Assembly (NCBI GenBank): GCA_964036155.1
Contig: OZ038423.1
Location: forward strand, 78,011,249 to 78,075,248
DNA from: Diploscapter coronatus
Lineage: Eukaryota; Nematoda; Chromadorea; Rhabditida; Rhabditidae
Length of the DNA: 64,000 nt
Direction: 5' to 3'
Part shown: one piece after another, positions 29,017-47,560 of the stretch
How the letters are laid out: each line of letters begins with the position of its first letter
How positions within the stretch are numbered: the first letter of the stretch is position 1
Translations under genes and position numbers: made by a program
Notes under the pieces: model-generated
Database searches by the model: none
Seen by the model: only the letters and a program-made list of their open reading frames with translations
Told to the model about the DNA's origin: nothing

Positions 29017-29849
29017 TCAATAAGGAAGATTCAACTTGTGGATTTGAACTGATGAAGAGATCGTTTTGTGAGGTACGGGGGATTTCCAAGATCTTGCATT
29101 ATCCGGATTGACACGATGTTTGGCTGATCGCAATACTTCCTGAGACTTTCGCCGGAGATTTGATCCACTGGCGGCTGTGCACTCGACAGCTAATCCGAGG
29201 GTTGGAGGGCTATCTGAAAAATAATTCGTTTTAGATATTTTATGCAGATTTTAATAGCGCAAAACATGCGTGCCAAATTTTGCTATTAAAAATTTTCTTT
29301 ATTACACTCAACAGTCCCGATTTTAGTGATAATAGTATAGTATGAATGAAGATTAAACAAAAATATTTGACTTGCATCGTTATTCACGAGGATTAATTTC
29401 ACTCTTTACGATTTCGATTCGGATTATATACAGTTATTTCAAAGTTGGAGACACTTGATATTCAACTCTGCTTACCCTGAGAGGCTTTGATTTGGCCTCC
29501 TTCGAGTTTTCTGAGCTCCCGGACGGCGAGGTCAGTACTGACTCTTTCGAAATGCGAATGCTCTGCAAAATTTCTGGTTTATTCCTATTTTTATTCATAA
29601 TGAAGTGAATCTTATAATATTTTTTATTCAAAATTTGAGCATAATGATTTCAAATCCAATGAAAATAATGATTCTATCAAATTCGAGAAAATAATGTGTG
29701 GTTTCATGAAAATGCACGATTCATTTTGGATAAATTTTTGTGAACTCATCCAGAAAGAATATCACAATATATTTAACCTGCTTGCGAATTTTGGCTAAGA
29801 ACGAAGTGCACTCTTGAATCGTGAGTCCTAGAGTATTATGAGAGGGCTC
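29017..29849 (-). CDS. 3' part of an unrecognised gene
   Basis: Three minus-strand exons join in phase with good splice sites: one after AAATTTTAG at 29850 (EPSHNTLGLTIQECTSFLAK), one beginning HSHFERVSTDLAVRELRKLE, and one beginning DSPPTLGLAVECTAASGS that runs through NLRRKSQEVLRSAKHRVNP to a stop at 29017. The first and third exons share the pattern TLGL-x-x-(x)-EC, a possible short internal repeat. The middle exon is helix-forming. I do not recognise a family. Upstream exons were not found in 29850-31300, so the 5' end is missing or lies in very short exons. The frame agreement across two introns argues that it is real. Confidence 0.5.
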
Positions 29850-31304
29850 CTAAAATTTATCATTTTTCATAACAAAACATTTTGCTAATGTAAAGCTCGT
29901 GAAGACTAGAAAAGTATACGCAATTTTCAAATGTTAAAAGAATTTCGATGATCTTTAACGCATTTCGTATTCTGTAAGGTAAAAGTTTCATGGAAGAACA
30001 TTTATTGACGTCTTGAAAACGAAAATAATAATCAATCAGTCCAAAAAAATCAAATAGAATGAGTCAGTCAATAAAAAAATTTAAGAATACGGGGAAATCA
30101 ATCCGGTCTGCATTAATTCATAATTCATTCCGGTCAACCAAAACTAACCAATGATCATTGATAAGCAATAGATGTGATAAGTGGATGGATGGATGAATCA
30201 GTTAGATTAGTGATTAGAGTCAATCAAGTCATACGATTTGTTAGATTGTTTGAACAATCAGACAATAAACATAACAATGAGAACAATCATCAGCAACAAC
30301 AAACAACAACAACATCGAATGACCCCGGAATAACAACGAATGATGAGAGGAGAAATTATGAGAGCGGATTTGATAAGAACATGAAATAAAATAAAAACCA
30401 TAATAATAATAAGAGAAGGGGGAAATTGTTGAACGAAATAATGGGATATCAGGATATGCAATAGGGGACTTAGAAGATTTACAGGGTTTTTGAAATTCCC
30501 CTTTACAAAGCCTGCTGACACAAATAGCAAGAGTTTATGAGCTCAAACAGCTCAAACTCAATTGCAACGATTTTGATAAAAAAATCCAATAAAACACCAT
30601 TTTTGGGTTTTCAAATAACGGCTGATTTCAAGAGAAAAATCTTCAAAATCATGACTTTTCTCTCGAGCCAGTCAAACTATTATCGTTGATTCGTGAAGAA
30701 TTCGAGATCAAAATAAATAAAACCCTAAAAAATGATAAAATCTCGAATAATTTACAAGTTAACGATAAAAATAAACAACGAGAAAAAGAACATGGAAAGA
30801 AAATCAAGGAAAGAAATAGAGAAATTGTTTAAAAGAAAGTCGTTTTACAGAGACATTTATTCTACTAAATGACAGGGGAGAGTGGAGAGAATTAACAACC
30901 CGCAACTGCCTCTGTCAAATACAAACAAAACACTTTTCTTACTGAAGTGGGGAGAAATTTTGGAAGTGGGGCGAAATTTGGAGGGAAAATGAGGATAGGG
31001 AATCTACTTTTCTAGAAAAATAGATTATACCCAAAAGAGATGGGCCAAAATCTCTACAGAAATCAGCAGGAAGATTGGTTGATTTAGAAAATTCCAAACG
31101 TATGAGAAATTTTCCTATTAGCCCACCTAACTGTTGTCCTATAAAGTGATGCCCCCGGATTTCGAAAATTGGTGGATGATTTTTGGGTTTGATTTGGGAG
31201 GAGAAAGGAAGGGAGGGGGCAAAGAGCCTTACTGATTGGTGTGGTAGCGTGCTGCTCTCGTCGAGTGCGAGTAGTTCAGCTGCTCTGTCTGTCTATCTGA
31301 CTGT
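29850..31304. other. AT-rich stretch without a recognised gene
   Basis: About 1.45 kb between the partial gene and the 3' end of the helicase gene. It includes a CAA/AAC-rich run (about 30280-30320) whose complement makes a hydrophobic open frame that I do not believe. Missing 5' exons of the unrecognised gene could be here. Confidence 0.4.
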
Positions 31305-37738
<6,434 letters not shown>

Positions 37739-39166
37739 TTCGTCAGAGGATTGTGGGAATCAGGGAAAGTGGGTTGTTGCGCGTTTGTACAGCTGATGAA
37801 TTCTCGAAGAGGGGACGCGAAGGGCTACCCGTTGTGAACTGCACGACTTCGACAGTGAAGAAGAGGTGAATGACGAATGCACGACTGCTTCACAATGCAC
37901 GACCAACCAAGAAAGACACTTTCCTAATAATGGTCTGATTAGTCGAACTCACTAATGACCACCTTTCCTCCCAAAAATGTAAGCTAATTTTGTTTTTTTT
38001 TGTAAAATTATCAAAATTTCAAATATTTTTTAGACTTGAAATCCAAAAAAGATCGATAATATAGGGCCGGCCCAAAACGAACTAAAGCCTTCTGGAAAAA
38101 GGAATTTCTTGGCGCAAAAGCGGAAAACTCGTGAAATGACTCATGAAAACATGGAAATGTCGACGTTCTGTCGAGTCTTCAAGTTATCGATTTGAAAATG
38201 AAAATACCATCCCCCATTCTACGGAATTTTCCCTATTTTAAAGGACTTACAACTGAGGCGTTGGCACGAAATGTTGAACTTTGAATTAGGAGAATTAATA
38301 GATAAATAGGAGGCTTGAGACAAATAGCCTTCCTAGAACCGAAAATAGGCAGACTGGATGAAAGCCGAACTATACAAAAGACACCGTGAGATCTTCTGTA
38401 TAACCAGTCCAATTGGATAGGAAATAACTAGAATAATTAGGCAATTAAATAGTTAATTAGGTTAATTGTGGGTGGGAAATTGGGTGAATAAGTAGGGGCG
38501 GATAGGGGATGGAGGGGGAAGGAGGTGATCGATTTACTTCCAAGTTTTGAGAGCCTCCGGTCACAGAAACTCTGAAGTTCACTAATTTCCTACTTTCACT
38601 CAAAAGAAGATTAAAAAAACAATCGACAAAAATAGACGGAAAATCAGCTAAAGTTTCGAGTTTATCAAGTGTTTTTGCAAAAATCGATAATGGCTGAATT
38701 TTGGGTGGGTCGAAAAATTGAAAATTCCGCTGGATTTGGAGAACTCAAATAATTTTTTTGGTTTTTTTTTTCGAAATTTGGGAATTTTAAAAAATCAATA
38801 TCGATTTAGAGGAGGAGAATTGAAAAAATTGACTGCAAAAAATAAACTGGCGAGGCCGAGAAGAACGAGGGTCTCGATAATATAAATGAGCGGAGCGCGT
38901 AAACCGAAAGCACCGCTTTGCTCGAGGCAATGTCTGTTTTTGCCCTTTACTCTTTTCACGATTTTTTTTTTCGATTTTCTCTAACTATCGCTAATTGCCA
39001 GAACTATCGCTGATTATCGATTTCTTAAGAAGTTTATACCAGACAGGATAGGAAATCTCACCCCATTCGAAGGCAGACTAGCCTTGATAAATAACGAGAA
39101 CTTTGGATCTTTCAAAAATTCGTTTTTTTCTATTTCCTGTAATGATTTGCAATTCTCTGGTTTCAG
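37739..39166. promoter_or_regulatory. divergent promoter region of the helicase and mitoguardin genes
   Basis: 1.4 kb between two divergent starts. It contains a TATAAAT at about 38880 next to a GC-richer patch (AGCGGAGCGCGTAAACC). No gene was recognised inside. Confidence 0.5.
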
Positions 39167-42100
39167 ATGTCATCCGGTGGATTTTCGAGTCGATTGAGCA
39201 ACAGGACAGCGACTCTAACTGCGGCTGGGGTCGGAGTTGGAGTACTTCTGCTTGGACTCTTTTTGAGGAGGTTAACTTGAATGTTTAATTTTTGATGGAA
39301 GTGAGCATTTTGCAGATGGTTCCGTCGAAAAACACCGAAGAGAATCGAGTCTTCTGATGCGTTGAGTGACGACATCTCTGCAAGAAACAGACTCTACACT
39401 CCGGATATGCCAGGTCGGAAAATTGATGTTGATGAGTTTCTCAAATTGAAGAGTTGAACATGTTGTATTCTCCACCGATTTTTTTCCAATTCCAAAAGCC
39501 CATTATTTTACCCTTTTTTCTTCTTTAAAATGCAAGAAATTTCCAGTATGATATTTTTAACAGACTTATAAATTTTCACACCCGCGGGTTTGGAAATTTA
39601 CAAGTCTGATTCTCGAATGAATCAATTTCAGCGGGCCGAACCCCATTGTCGCGTTTCCGCGGCACGCCCTCTATGTCAGATCGAGGCAGTGTGCGGAATC
39701 GCCGCACACGCACACAGAACAGCGTCTCGTTGCCACCCATCGAGGCTGATATTGTTTGCGGTAAATTATTAGTCCTTGTAAACATGAGCAGCCACTTGCT
39801 TTTGATCCTTTTATACAGCAACACTTGCAAAGACTCCAATAATTAGTTCATTTACTTGGTTTCGATCAGACTTCTCAAAATGCAACCCGCAAATCAACCA
39901 GCAGAAGATATAGTGTGACATATCGAGAGAGGAAAAGAACATGTTCTCTTTTTCTCACTCGAAAAGATGTACTATTTTTTCTGCGGGTCGCGTTTTGAGA
40001 AGTCTGATTTCGATCAATTATCTCATGTTATAAGTGTTATTTTCTTCATGAACGAAGATGTTTAAAGTTTAAATTTCTTTTTCATGTTCGTGAAGCTTGA
40101 GTCTGATATTGTTTCTTCGAAAAATCACCCATTTCCTTTTTCAGGAGTGGAATCTTGCCAAGAAGCCCTCCGAACAGTGGAGAAAGCACTCGCCTCAGTC
40201 GAACTGGTGAAGAATCGCAGCGAAAAAGATCGACTGCGAGCGGAGACGCTGCAATCTGCCTTGGACAGACTCGTACAGGTCGAAAAGGACCTGGCTGCCA
40301 TGGTTGACACTGACGGTATTGGAATGGTCAATGAGGATGCAATTCGGGAGGAATTCGGTTGGTTTTCCTTTCTCTCAAATCAGATCTAGAGAGGACGATC
40401 GTCAGAAGGTTCTTGCGACCTACTCCTGTAGTTTACTTTCGTCTGACGAAAGTGCTCTCTGGGTCGGCAAAAACGAATGTTTTCTTTGAAAATTCATGAA
40501 AGTTTGTTGATTTAGAAAAAGAATTTCGTGATTTATCAAAAATAGAGTGATGCGTTGAATTAGACATGTCTTATTAACAACAATTTATTGGGCTCGCAAC
40601 TGTCAAATGATATGGATAGACAGCAAGACTATTAAAATCTCAAGCTTATAAATGATTTCCAAAGGATTCAAAATATATATTCAAATAGTACTGATTGTGA
40701 AATATGCATTTCATCGCAGTTGATGTTTTAGTAACTTAAAAGTCTCGAAATGATTGGTAAAATTCGGAGTATTTCTGAATTTTCAGGCACCCAATATGGT
40801 GGTGGCTCTTCGAGCTGGCAGAGCTATCAGTCGCCCCGCGGAGCAGGCACTCTGTCCGTCTTGTCTGATGACTCTTTCATGTCCGCATTCGAGGAGTTTG
40901 TAAGCGAAATTGAAATCTCTAAAGCGATTGTCGATGGATGTTTGAGGCAATTCCCCTGGACGACGTGGACATTCAAACAGTGGACATCACTTTCGACCAG
41001 ATGACATTCCTCAAACAGGGACTCGAGTTGGCTGCTAAAGGGGAGGTAAAAGTTGATGAGTTGCTTTTCCAGGGTTGCCAATTTGAGACCCGACATAATA
41101 TAAGAAAGAGTGAGAGAGGCAGAAAATGACGAAATAGTATAGGGGGACATAGGGTGCAAAAGAAGCACGAAGAAAGGAGAGAAAGACCCGATCGGATGCT
41201 ATTCGGATCTAAATATGCAACTCGGACGCTTTCAATTGAACTGGCAAAAAATCATGATATAGAAAATTTCAAATAGATTTCTATAGTTTACTTATCTTCT
41301 CCTTTATCAGATTTATTTATTTGTTCTTCAAATTGAATGAGCTTCTAGCGAAGTCATCAAAAATGTATTCCTACTTCGTTACAATAAAAGTAAAAAATCT
41401 GGTAAAGACTGCTTATTTGATGTTTTAGGTAGCATATCGCAAATCCCGCACCGAGTTCTGTCAGTGCGAAAGCGAGACGGATTTCGCTGCAAAGCTGTGG
41501 TGTCTCAGACAGTCACTTGAAGTGAGAATTTTTCGAAAATGGGAAGCAAAACGCTGAATTCAGGAAGTTCTGAAAGACGAACACCGCCGACTTTGGCTGA
41601 GAAATGCAGGAAGGACATTGCTCGCTGATATTCTCAAACATTCGAAACAGGTGAGGGATTATAAAAAAAATCGTTTGAAAACCTCAAGCCAATGAAGTTT
41701 TTTACTAACCAATAAATATTTTATAATTTTTATGATATAAAATATACCATTCGCCTGGCAATTACTAAATGGCGAAGTTCTATAGTTAGAGATAAACGAT
41801 GAAATTTGAAAGAAATAGCGTGGAAAAACACTCCGTCATATAGTAATTGCCTTCACTTTTCTAAACATCTTTTTTGCTGATTTTAAGAAAAGTGCTAAAA
41901 TTCAGGACCCAACGAGTTTCTACAAGGCCTACGACGAATTGGTCGAGTTCCTGGAAGACGAGTCAAATTTGGAGCTGATGGAGGAGGAACTGTCTCAGAG
42001 AAGGGTAAATTCTGTTCTTTTGAGAAAATCTCAAGCCCATGATTCTTTTCTGAAGGTAGTGAAATTGGGCTTCTGGGACGTGGTGCTGGACTTCATTCTG

Positions 42101-42945
42101 CTCGATGCTTTCGAAGATCTAAAATCGCCGCCGTCTGCTATTTATTCAGGTAAATTTCAAAATGCATTCTTCATCCGAAATTTTCAAATACTACAAGTTT
42201 TTGAAGTATCGAAAGCCATATCTAATCTTCGATGGAAGAGTTCTCTTGTATCAAATAGATTGCGATTTTTGTAGCATTTTTTAAAAAAGAATTTTAGTGA
42301 CAAAGAACTATTTCCTCTCGTCTTCGATGAAATATTCGACAATCAGCACGATCATTTGGTCCATGCTCAAAGCGAAACGGCAGAGACTTCAGGTAAAATC
42401 TTAAGCATATTTTTTTCTCTCAAATTTCTGAGCTTGTGAATTTGGAGAACTCGAATGGCTTCATCGCTCATTTCTACAGCATCTCTGAAGCCGTAATGCC
42501 TGCAATCACTCTAGGATTCCTGGGAACTGACGGGAGAATTGGGGAGCTTTGTCAGTATTTCAGGGTTAGTTCACGATTTATTAGAATTTGTTTACTATCA
42601 AAGATTAGATTGCATAGAAATTTTCCAAGTAAAAAAATCGAGATTCTATCTTGCTCCTGATCTTTTATTTTTCATCACGTCGTTGCGTTTAGGCTATGGT
42701 TTTGAAATGACATATGGTCATCAGGTGGAAATCTTATGTGTTCTATTTCTTCTTGGAAAAATAACGCGATTTTACAAATTCATTTTTAGGACCAAATAAC
42801 GCAGTTCGTGGTGGACATATTCAACCCGAAGAAAGTGCGCTACACTTCTCTCGACGATCTGGCAGAGGACGTTTGGCTGGTGCTCCAGAACAGAACTGAG
42901 GCTGTGCAGACCAGACTGGGTAATGAATTGCTGCCTCCGGGATAA
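39167..42945 (+). CDS. miga-1: mitoguardin (mitochondrial outer-membrane fusion regulator)
   Basis: Mitoguardins (FAM73/MIGA) sit in the mitochondrial outer membrane, promote fusion and bind lipids at ER contacts. The ATG at 39167 directly follows TTTTCAG-like sequence, as in a trans-splice acceptor. Residues about 16-33 (LTAAGVGVGVLLLGLFL) form a membrane anchor followed by RRWFRRK. A basic, Ser/Arg-rich linker follows, then a helical exon (CQEALRTVEKALASVEL). The conserved C-terminal half contains RKSRTEFCQCESETDFAAKL, HRRLWLRNAGRTLLADIL, FWDVVLDFILLDAFEDLKSP (the strongest family signature), STIIWSMLKAKRQRL, GFIAHFYSISEAVMPAITLG followed by FLG, and VVDIFNPKKVRYTSLDDLAE. Stop at 42943. About twelve exons, no lesions. 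At least five foldback elements occupy its introns, more than any other gene here. Confidence 0.92.
39561..39608. repeat. 48-bp near-perfect palindrome, family C, copy 2
   Basis: CAGACTTATAAATTTTCACA on the left and GGAAATTTACAAGTCTG on the right, with CCCGCGGG at the centre. It looks like the outer ends of the element at 36017-36167 joined with the middle lost. It sits in a mitoguardin intron. Confidence 0.8.
39868..40007. repeat. foldback element, family B, copy 2, with flanking duplication
   Basis: A 140-bp element in a mitoguardin intron. Ends AGACTTCTCAAAATGCAACC and CGCGTTTTGAGAAGTCTGA. TTTCGATCA occurs directly on both sides (39860-39868 and 40008-40016), a likely 8-9 bp target-site duplication. 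Confidence 0.85.
40383..40465. repeat. foldback element, family A, copy 3
   Basis: An 83-bp element in a mitoguardin intron, same orientation as 331-414. It begins ATCTAGAGAGGACGATCGTC and ends GACGAAAGTGCTCTCTGGGT. Confidence 0.8.
41757..41851. repeat. foldback element, family D, copy 2
   Basis: A 95-bp element in a mitoguardin intron, with ends GGCAATTACTAAATGGCG and CCGTCATATAGTAATTGCC and an internal TCTATAGTTAGAGATAAACG. It matches 17565-17664. Confidence 0.75.
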
Positions 42946-42959
42946 AAAAAAGTTTAAAT

Positions 42960-43589
42960 TTGAAAGATAGCAGTTAGAAGGTATGCTTTTAGAAATGATT
43001 ATTTACCTCGAAATTTTTGTCGAAAATACTTGCAAAGCTTCACTGTGATGTAGTTTTGTTCTTGGAAAGTCATCAAGTTATAAACATCGACACTAGTTCT
43101 TTTCAGCATAGTGTAATTTGCCATGTATTCAATTTTTTTCTAACAGATTTTTTGCAAATATTTTCCTTAAATTTAAGTTGTCGTTTCTCGTCTGCTTTCC
43201 AAAGGAAATGCGTGTAATCGAATAATCTCTTACCAAACATTTTTCCAATTAGTTTCAGTAGCCTAGCTGCATTTTCAAAAGGTTTTTCAGGCTTCAAATA
43301 AGTAACTTTTTGTAGCAAATCCTGTACGGGTGTTTTTCCTCATTTTCGCAAGCTTTGAGCTGTTTTACTGTTGAATTTTGTAATTCTCAAAATGTGCTAA
43401 TAATCGAAGAAGGAAGCTTTTTATCGTACATTTCGAGATTTCTCTTAATTTATTAGGAGTTTAGCGTACGGTTAATTTATCTCTTAGCAGCTTAGGCCTA
43501 GAATCTAATCTAGTCAAAATTAAAGTTCTCACTTTTCCCGCTCAAAACGAGATTTTCGATTCTCAATGAAAGAATAGTTTTTACCCTAA
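42960..43589. other. 3' flank of mitoguardin
   Basis: AT-rich sequence between the mitoguardin stop and the next foldback element. It should include the 3' UTR. I see no gene. Confidence 0.5.
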
Positions 43590-43723
43590 CAGACTTCTCA
43601 AAACTCGACCCGCAGAAAAGTAGTGTCGTATTGAGAGAGGAAAAGGGCGTGCCGTCTTTTTCTCTTGAAACGATGTGCTACTTTTTCTGCGGGTTTTTGC
43701 GAATCGAGATTTAAGAAGTCCTA
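43590..43723. repeat. foldback element, family B, copy 3, with 8-bp duplication
   Basis: A 134-bp element between mitoguardin and SURF6. It begins CAGACTTCTCAAAACTCGAC, with an inner CGCAGAAAAGTAGTG pairing with CTACTTTTTCTGCG, and ends in ATTTAAGAAGTC. TACCCTAA flanks it directly on both sides (43582-43589 and 43724-43731), a probable 8-bp target-site duplication. Confidence 0.85.
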
Positions 43724-43930
43724 TACCCTAATCATGTCTTTCTACCTTTAGAATTTGTATTTGAAAATCATGATCTTTGTTAATTAGTAGTTATTTTTCG
43801 AAATTTCAGAAAGAATATTGAATAAAGAACTCGTAATTTGTTTTTAATATTTTGAGACACAAATGGTCCAAATCTGTGATCGTATCTGAATATTATGATT
43901 TTAGAGCTTTTCTTTAATTCGAATTTTTAG

Positions 43931-46900
43931 ATGAAGCCTCCGAGAGGGATAAATAAAGCTGATTCGAAGACCGACAGCAAAAGTGGAGAAAATGAGGAGA
44001 AGCAGCAGCAGGGCAGTGATGTGAACGAGGGGCTCCTCAAACAGATCCAGGGCTTGGAATTGACGGTCATTTCTTGGTTTATTCAAAGTTTTTGAAGGGG
44101 AATTTTTCTTCTGCAATTCAATTCCTGAAAGATGAAAAGAATTAATTTGCGAAAGAAATTCGGGGTTTTCTAAAAAAAAAAAACCCTCCTCCGAAATGAG
44201 CATTCCCAAAGACATCCCCAAATCGGGTTGGCTTTCATAAGAAGCCAGAACTTCAAGCTATTTTGAATGGTTTGAGTTTTCCCCTGAAAGATTTTGAGGA
44301 GAAAATTTTCGAAGAAAAAGATGCAATTTCAAATTCTTTTTTTCCAGATCAAAAACACGTGCGATTTGATTCCCGTTTCGACGTGGGATTTCGACGAGAC
44401 GGTCAAGGAAAGGCTCAGGGAGCACAAGCACGAACTCGTCAACAAAATTCTCACCAAGGGTTGGAAGATTCTCGAGTATTTCAATTTTTATTGATTTTTT
44501 TCAGCTGAAAGAAAGAAAATGCCGAACAGTCGGAAGCAGTTGCTGGCGAGGAGTCTGGACGGGGGCGTGCTCAACACGGTCACGCAGATACTCGATCACT
44601 TCGCACACACCAGCAGCGTCAATGTCCATGTCAAGGTGATTCACTCTTCCTTCATTGTCTTTGAAAAAGGCTTGCTGAGGGGACAGGACTCAATATGAAG
44701 TATACGGTGCAGAGACGCAGAGCACAGTGGTTAATCTCGCAGATACCTCTTTCTTCTCTCTCTGCAAGTCTTTTTCAAAGACAATAAGAAGTATTATTCT
44801 GAAATTTATATAATTCTTTGAAATTTTCATGCTGTTTTTCATTACCAAACACATTTTGTTAAGAAAAGGCACGAATTCTTCCGAAGAATTGTCATCTTCC
44901 AGTTTATCATAAGCTGAAAAAAGATGGTGCGCGATCCAGAAAAATCAGCCATTTTTTTCTAGAAAGATAGCTCTTCTTATTTGTGGATTCAGGTGCCCAC
45001 AAATCTGCCCAAGCCCCCTGTCAAGCAGCCGAAACAAGGAGAGGGAGAGGGAAAGAAGGCGACGAAAGGCAAGCAGAATGCTGCTGAGGGACAGAAGCAA
45101 GCGTTGAAAAAGGGGAAGGAAGACTCGGACACTGATGAATCTGATGCTTCTTCGAGCGAGGATTCGGAAGACAAACAACCGAAGCAGGGAAAGAAGAAGT
45201 GAGATTTTTTCTCTTGATTTATATCTTTTGACCTAGGCATATTTTTACAACTGAACAAAGTTTCTTAAAATATCATTTTTCAGAACTGATTCCCAACCCA
45301 AATCTCCCGCCTCGGACAAGAAGTCTCTGCAAATGAACAAGGAGAAGAGCAAACAAACCAAAGAGAGTGCAAAGAAGCAGAAAGAGGATTCTGACGATGG
45401 AGAGAGTGAAGGAGAAGAGGACGTGGAAATGGCATCTGGAGATGACGACGACAGCACGGATGAGGAAGCGCAGGTGCTGTAATTTTTAAATGACTGAGTT
45501 TTGCACTCTTTCTCAGTTTCATTCTAAATTCAGAGTTGAATTTTGAATCTTGATGATTTGTAAACAACAGCATGATATCATACACAAGACATAGTGGAAA
45601 TTGGGAAAGATACGGCAACTCTTCTCATAATTTTCTCCATGCCTTTTGTCATGATTTCTTACGGTTTGCAAATTGCTCGAAATCTTTAATACTCATTTAT
45701 AAAATTGAAAAAAATCGCACTCATGAAATTTTTCTTCAAAGAAGTTCATCTTCCAGATGAAAAAGAACAACAAAGGCGGAAAGAGAAAAGGACAAGAGGA
45801 CAAGGCAGCTCAGAATGGACCCAAGCCGAAAAAGACCAAGCTCGATTTGGTAAAATTGCTTATTTTGTTTGTTTTTTTTTTTAGAAATATCGATTTTTCC
45901 AGGAATTGGAAAAGTACGTTGGAGTGGACGAATCGACGTTGGATCCAGTGGAGAGCAGACACCTCGCCATGCTCAAACTGCAGAAGAAGATAGAGAATAT
46001 GAAAGGTAGCAAGAAAATAAATAAATAAACGCCCTGTATTTTAAATTTAAAGAAAAATATTTTAGAAGAAATAACTTTTTTCCTATTTTTAAACTTTATT
46101 ATTTTTAGTTAGTCGGAAAGGCCAGAAGTCGAAGAAAATCAGTGGAAAGCGGGCTGCAGAACTTGAAAGAGAAAGAAAGTTGAAGAGAAGAATGAGCAAG
46201 TTGAAGATGAAACAGAAACGGGCACAGGCAAAGGCTGAGACGAAGGGGTAGGAATTGTGTTATTGTGATTTTTTAGCATTTTGTAATTTCAGAAGTGAGG
46301 ATTCTGGCTCGAAACCGAATGGAGAAGCAGCAGCTCCCGTGTCTGTCAAAGTGGATAAGGATGGAAAGCAGGTAAAAACTTGTTAGAATTAATCCTTACA
46401 TCTTGAAAAATCATCCACATTTTCAATTTTGTCAAAGATATTCATCTACAAATCAGATGAATTTTCTAAAAATATTAATTTTCAGATGCAGTTGCCCTTG
46501 ACGGACGACGGCAAAATCGCCTATTCCAAATTCGACTTCATCGTCAAACAGGCCAATCACAAGAAGAAACGAGTAATTTTTAGTCTCAATAATTTTAAAA
46601 TTCTTTTTAATTTCAGTTGTCCCGCAAGGAAAAGGCCGACAAATTCACTGGCAAAGACTACCGATCCCTGTTGCACAAGGTTTGATTCTTTAATTGATTT
46701 TTCCAAATTAGTAATTTTCAGGTCGAAAAACGGAAGGAGAAACTGGAAGGTCTGTCCGAAAAGGATCCAGAAAAGGCGAAGAATCTCGAGGAAGACATCA
46801 AATGGAGCAGGGCCATGAAGCGGGCGAGCGGTGTCAAAGTCAAGGTTGGTTTTTATTGTTGAGATTTCGTAAAATGTCTTCCTCCTATTCAATTTCTATA

Positions 46901-47560
46901 TTAATGAGTTGAGTACTAAATTGTTCTGAAACTTATCTCTGCTCAAGATTTTGTTAATACTTTTTCAAGCTACTTCAATGGGTATCGAAGTATGAAAAAT
47001 CTTCATTTTTGCTCGAGATTATTGACTCCAGAAATTTCTCCATTTGTCATTTTGATAGAAACTTTTCAGGACGATGAAAACCTGCTGATGAAGGGCCTGA
47101 AACGGAAAGAGAAGGACAAGGCAAAGAAGAAGGAGAAGTGGGGACAGAGAGTCGATAAAGTCGAGAGGGACATCCAGGAGGTAAACTATTCTGATTTTAC
47201 AAACAAAAAATATCATTTTTTGACCAAGAGTCATCCTTTGTTTATCAATGATCAGCCAGAAATCGTGCAGATTATGCAAATATGAGTAAGGGAAGTTCGT
47301 ATGGAAATACGATACTGATCATAGAAAGTGAAGCAAGAATGCTAAAATATGATTTGTGTGATAACTTACGAAATTTTAACAGGATATTTTTAAATCTATA
47401 TCATTCTTCTCATAATATTTGGTACTAATTTGACTCTAAAATTAAAAAAAAAGAAGATTTTTAGCGCCAAGACAAGCGGAAAGAGAACATTCGAAAACGA
47501 GTGGAGGAGAAGAAAAAGCGAAAGCTTGCAAATTTGCGCAAGAAGGGAAAGCTGCTGTAG
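43931..47560 (+). CDS. SURF6: SURF6-family nucleolar protein
   Basis: SURF6/Rrp14-type proteins act in the nucleolus in ribosome biogenesis. The ATG at 43931 directly follows TTTTTAG. Early exons are polar (MKPPRGINKADSKTDSK) and helical (RLREHKHELVNKILTK). Two exons are extremely Lys/Glu/Asp/Ser-rich, with acidic runs such as EDSDTDESDASSSEDSED and GDDDDSTDEEAQ, typical of nucleolar proteins. The conserved C-terminal domain spans several exons: ESRHLAMLKLQKKIENMK, LERERKLKRRMSKLKMKQKR, IAYSKFDFIVKQANHKKK, DIKWSRAMKRASGVKVKDD, LLMKGLKRKEKDKAKKKEKW, and a last exon RQDKRKENIRKRVEEKKKRK ending in LRKKGKLL. The stop is at 47558-47560 and AATAAA at 47903-47908. About thirteen exons, all in phase. 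Confidence 0.93.
44654..44785. repeat. foldback element I in a SURF6 intron
   Basis: A 132-bp element with perfectly matched ends over about 20 bp: ATTGTCTTTGAAAAAGGCTT at the left and its near complement, AAGTCTTTTTCAAAGACAAT, at the right. No other copy was seen in this window. Confidence 0.8.

Noticed and set aside
30258..30530. 90-codon hydrophobic frame on the minus strand
   Set aside because: It arises from a CAA/AAC-rich stretch, with cysteine and leucine runs; no domain or splice context.
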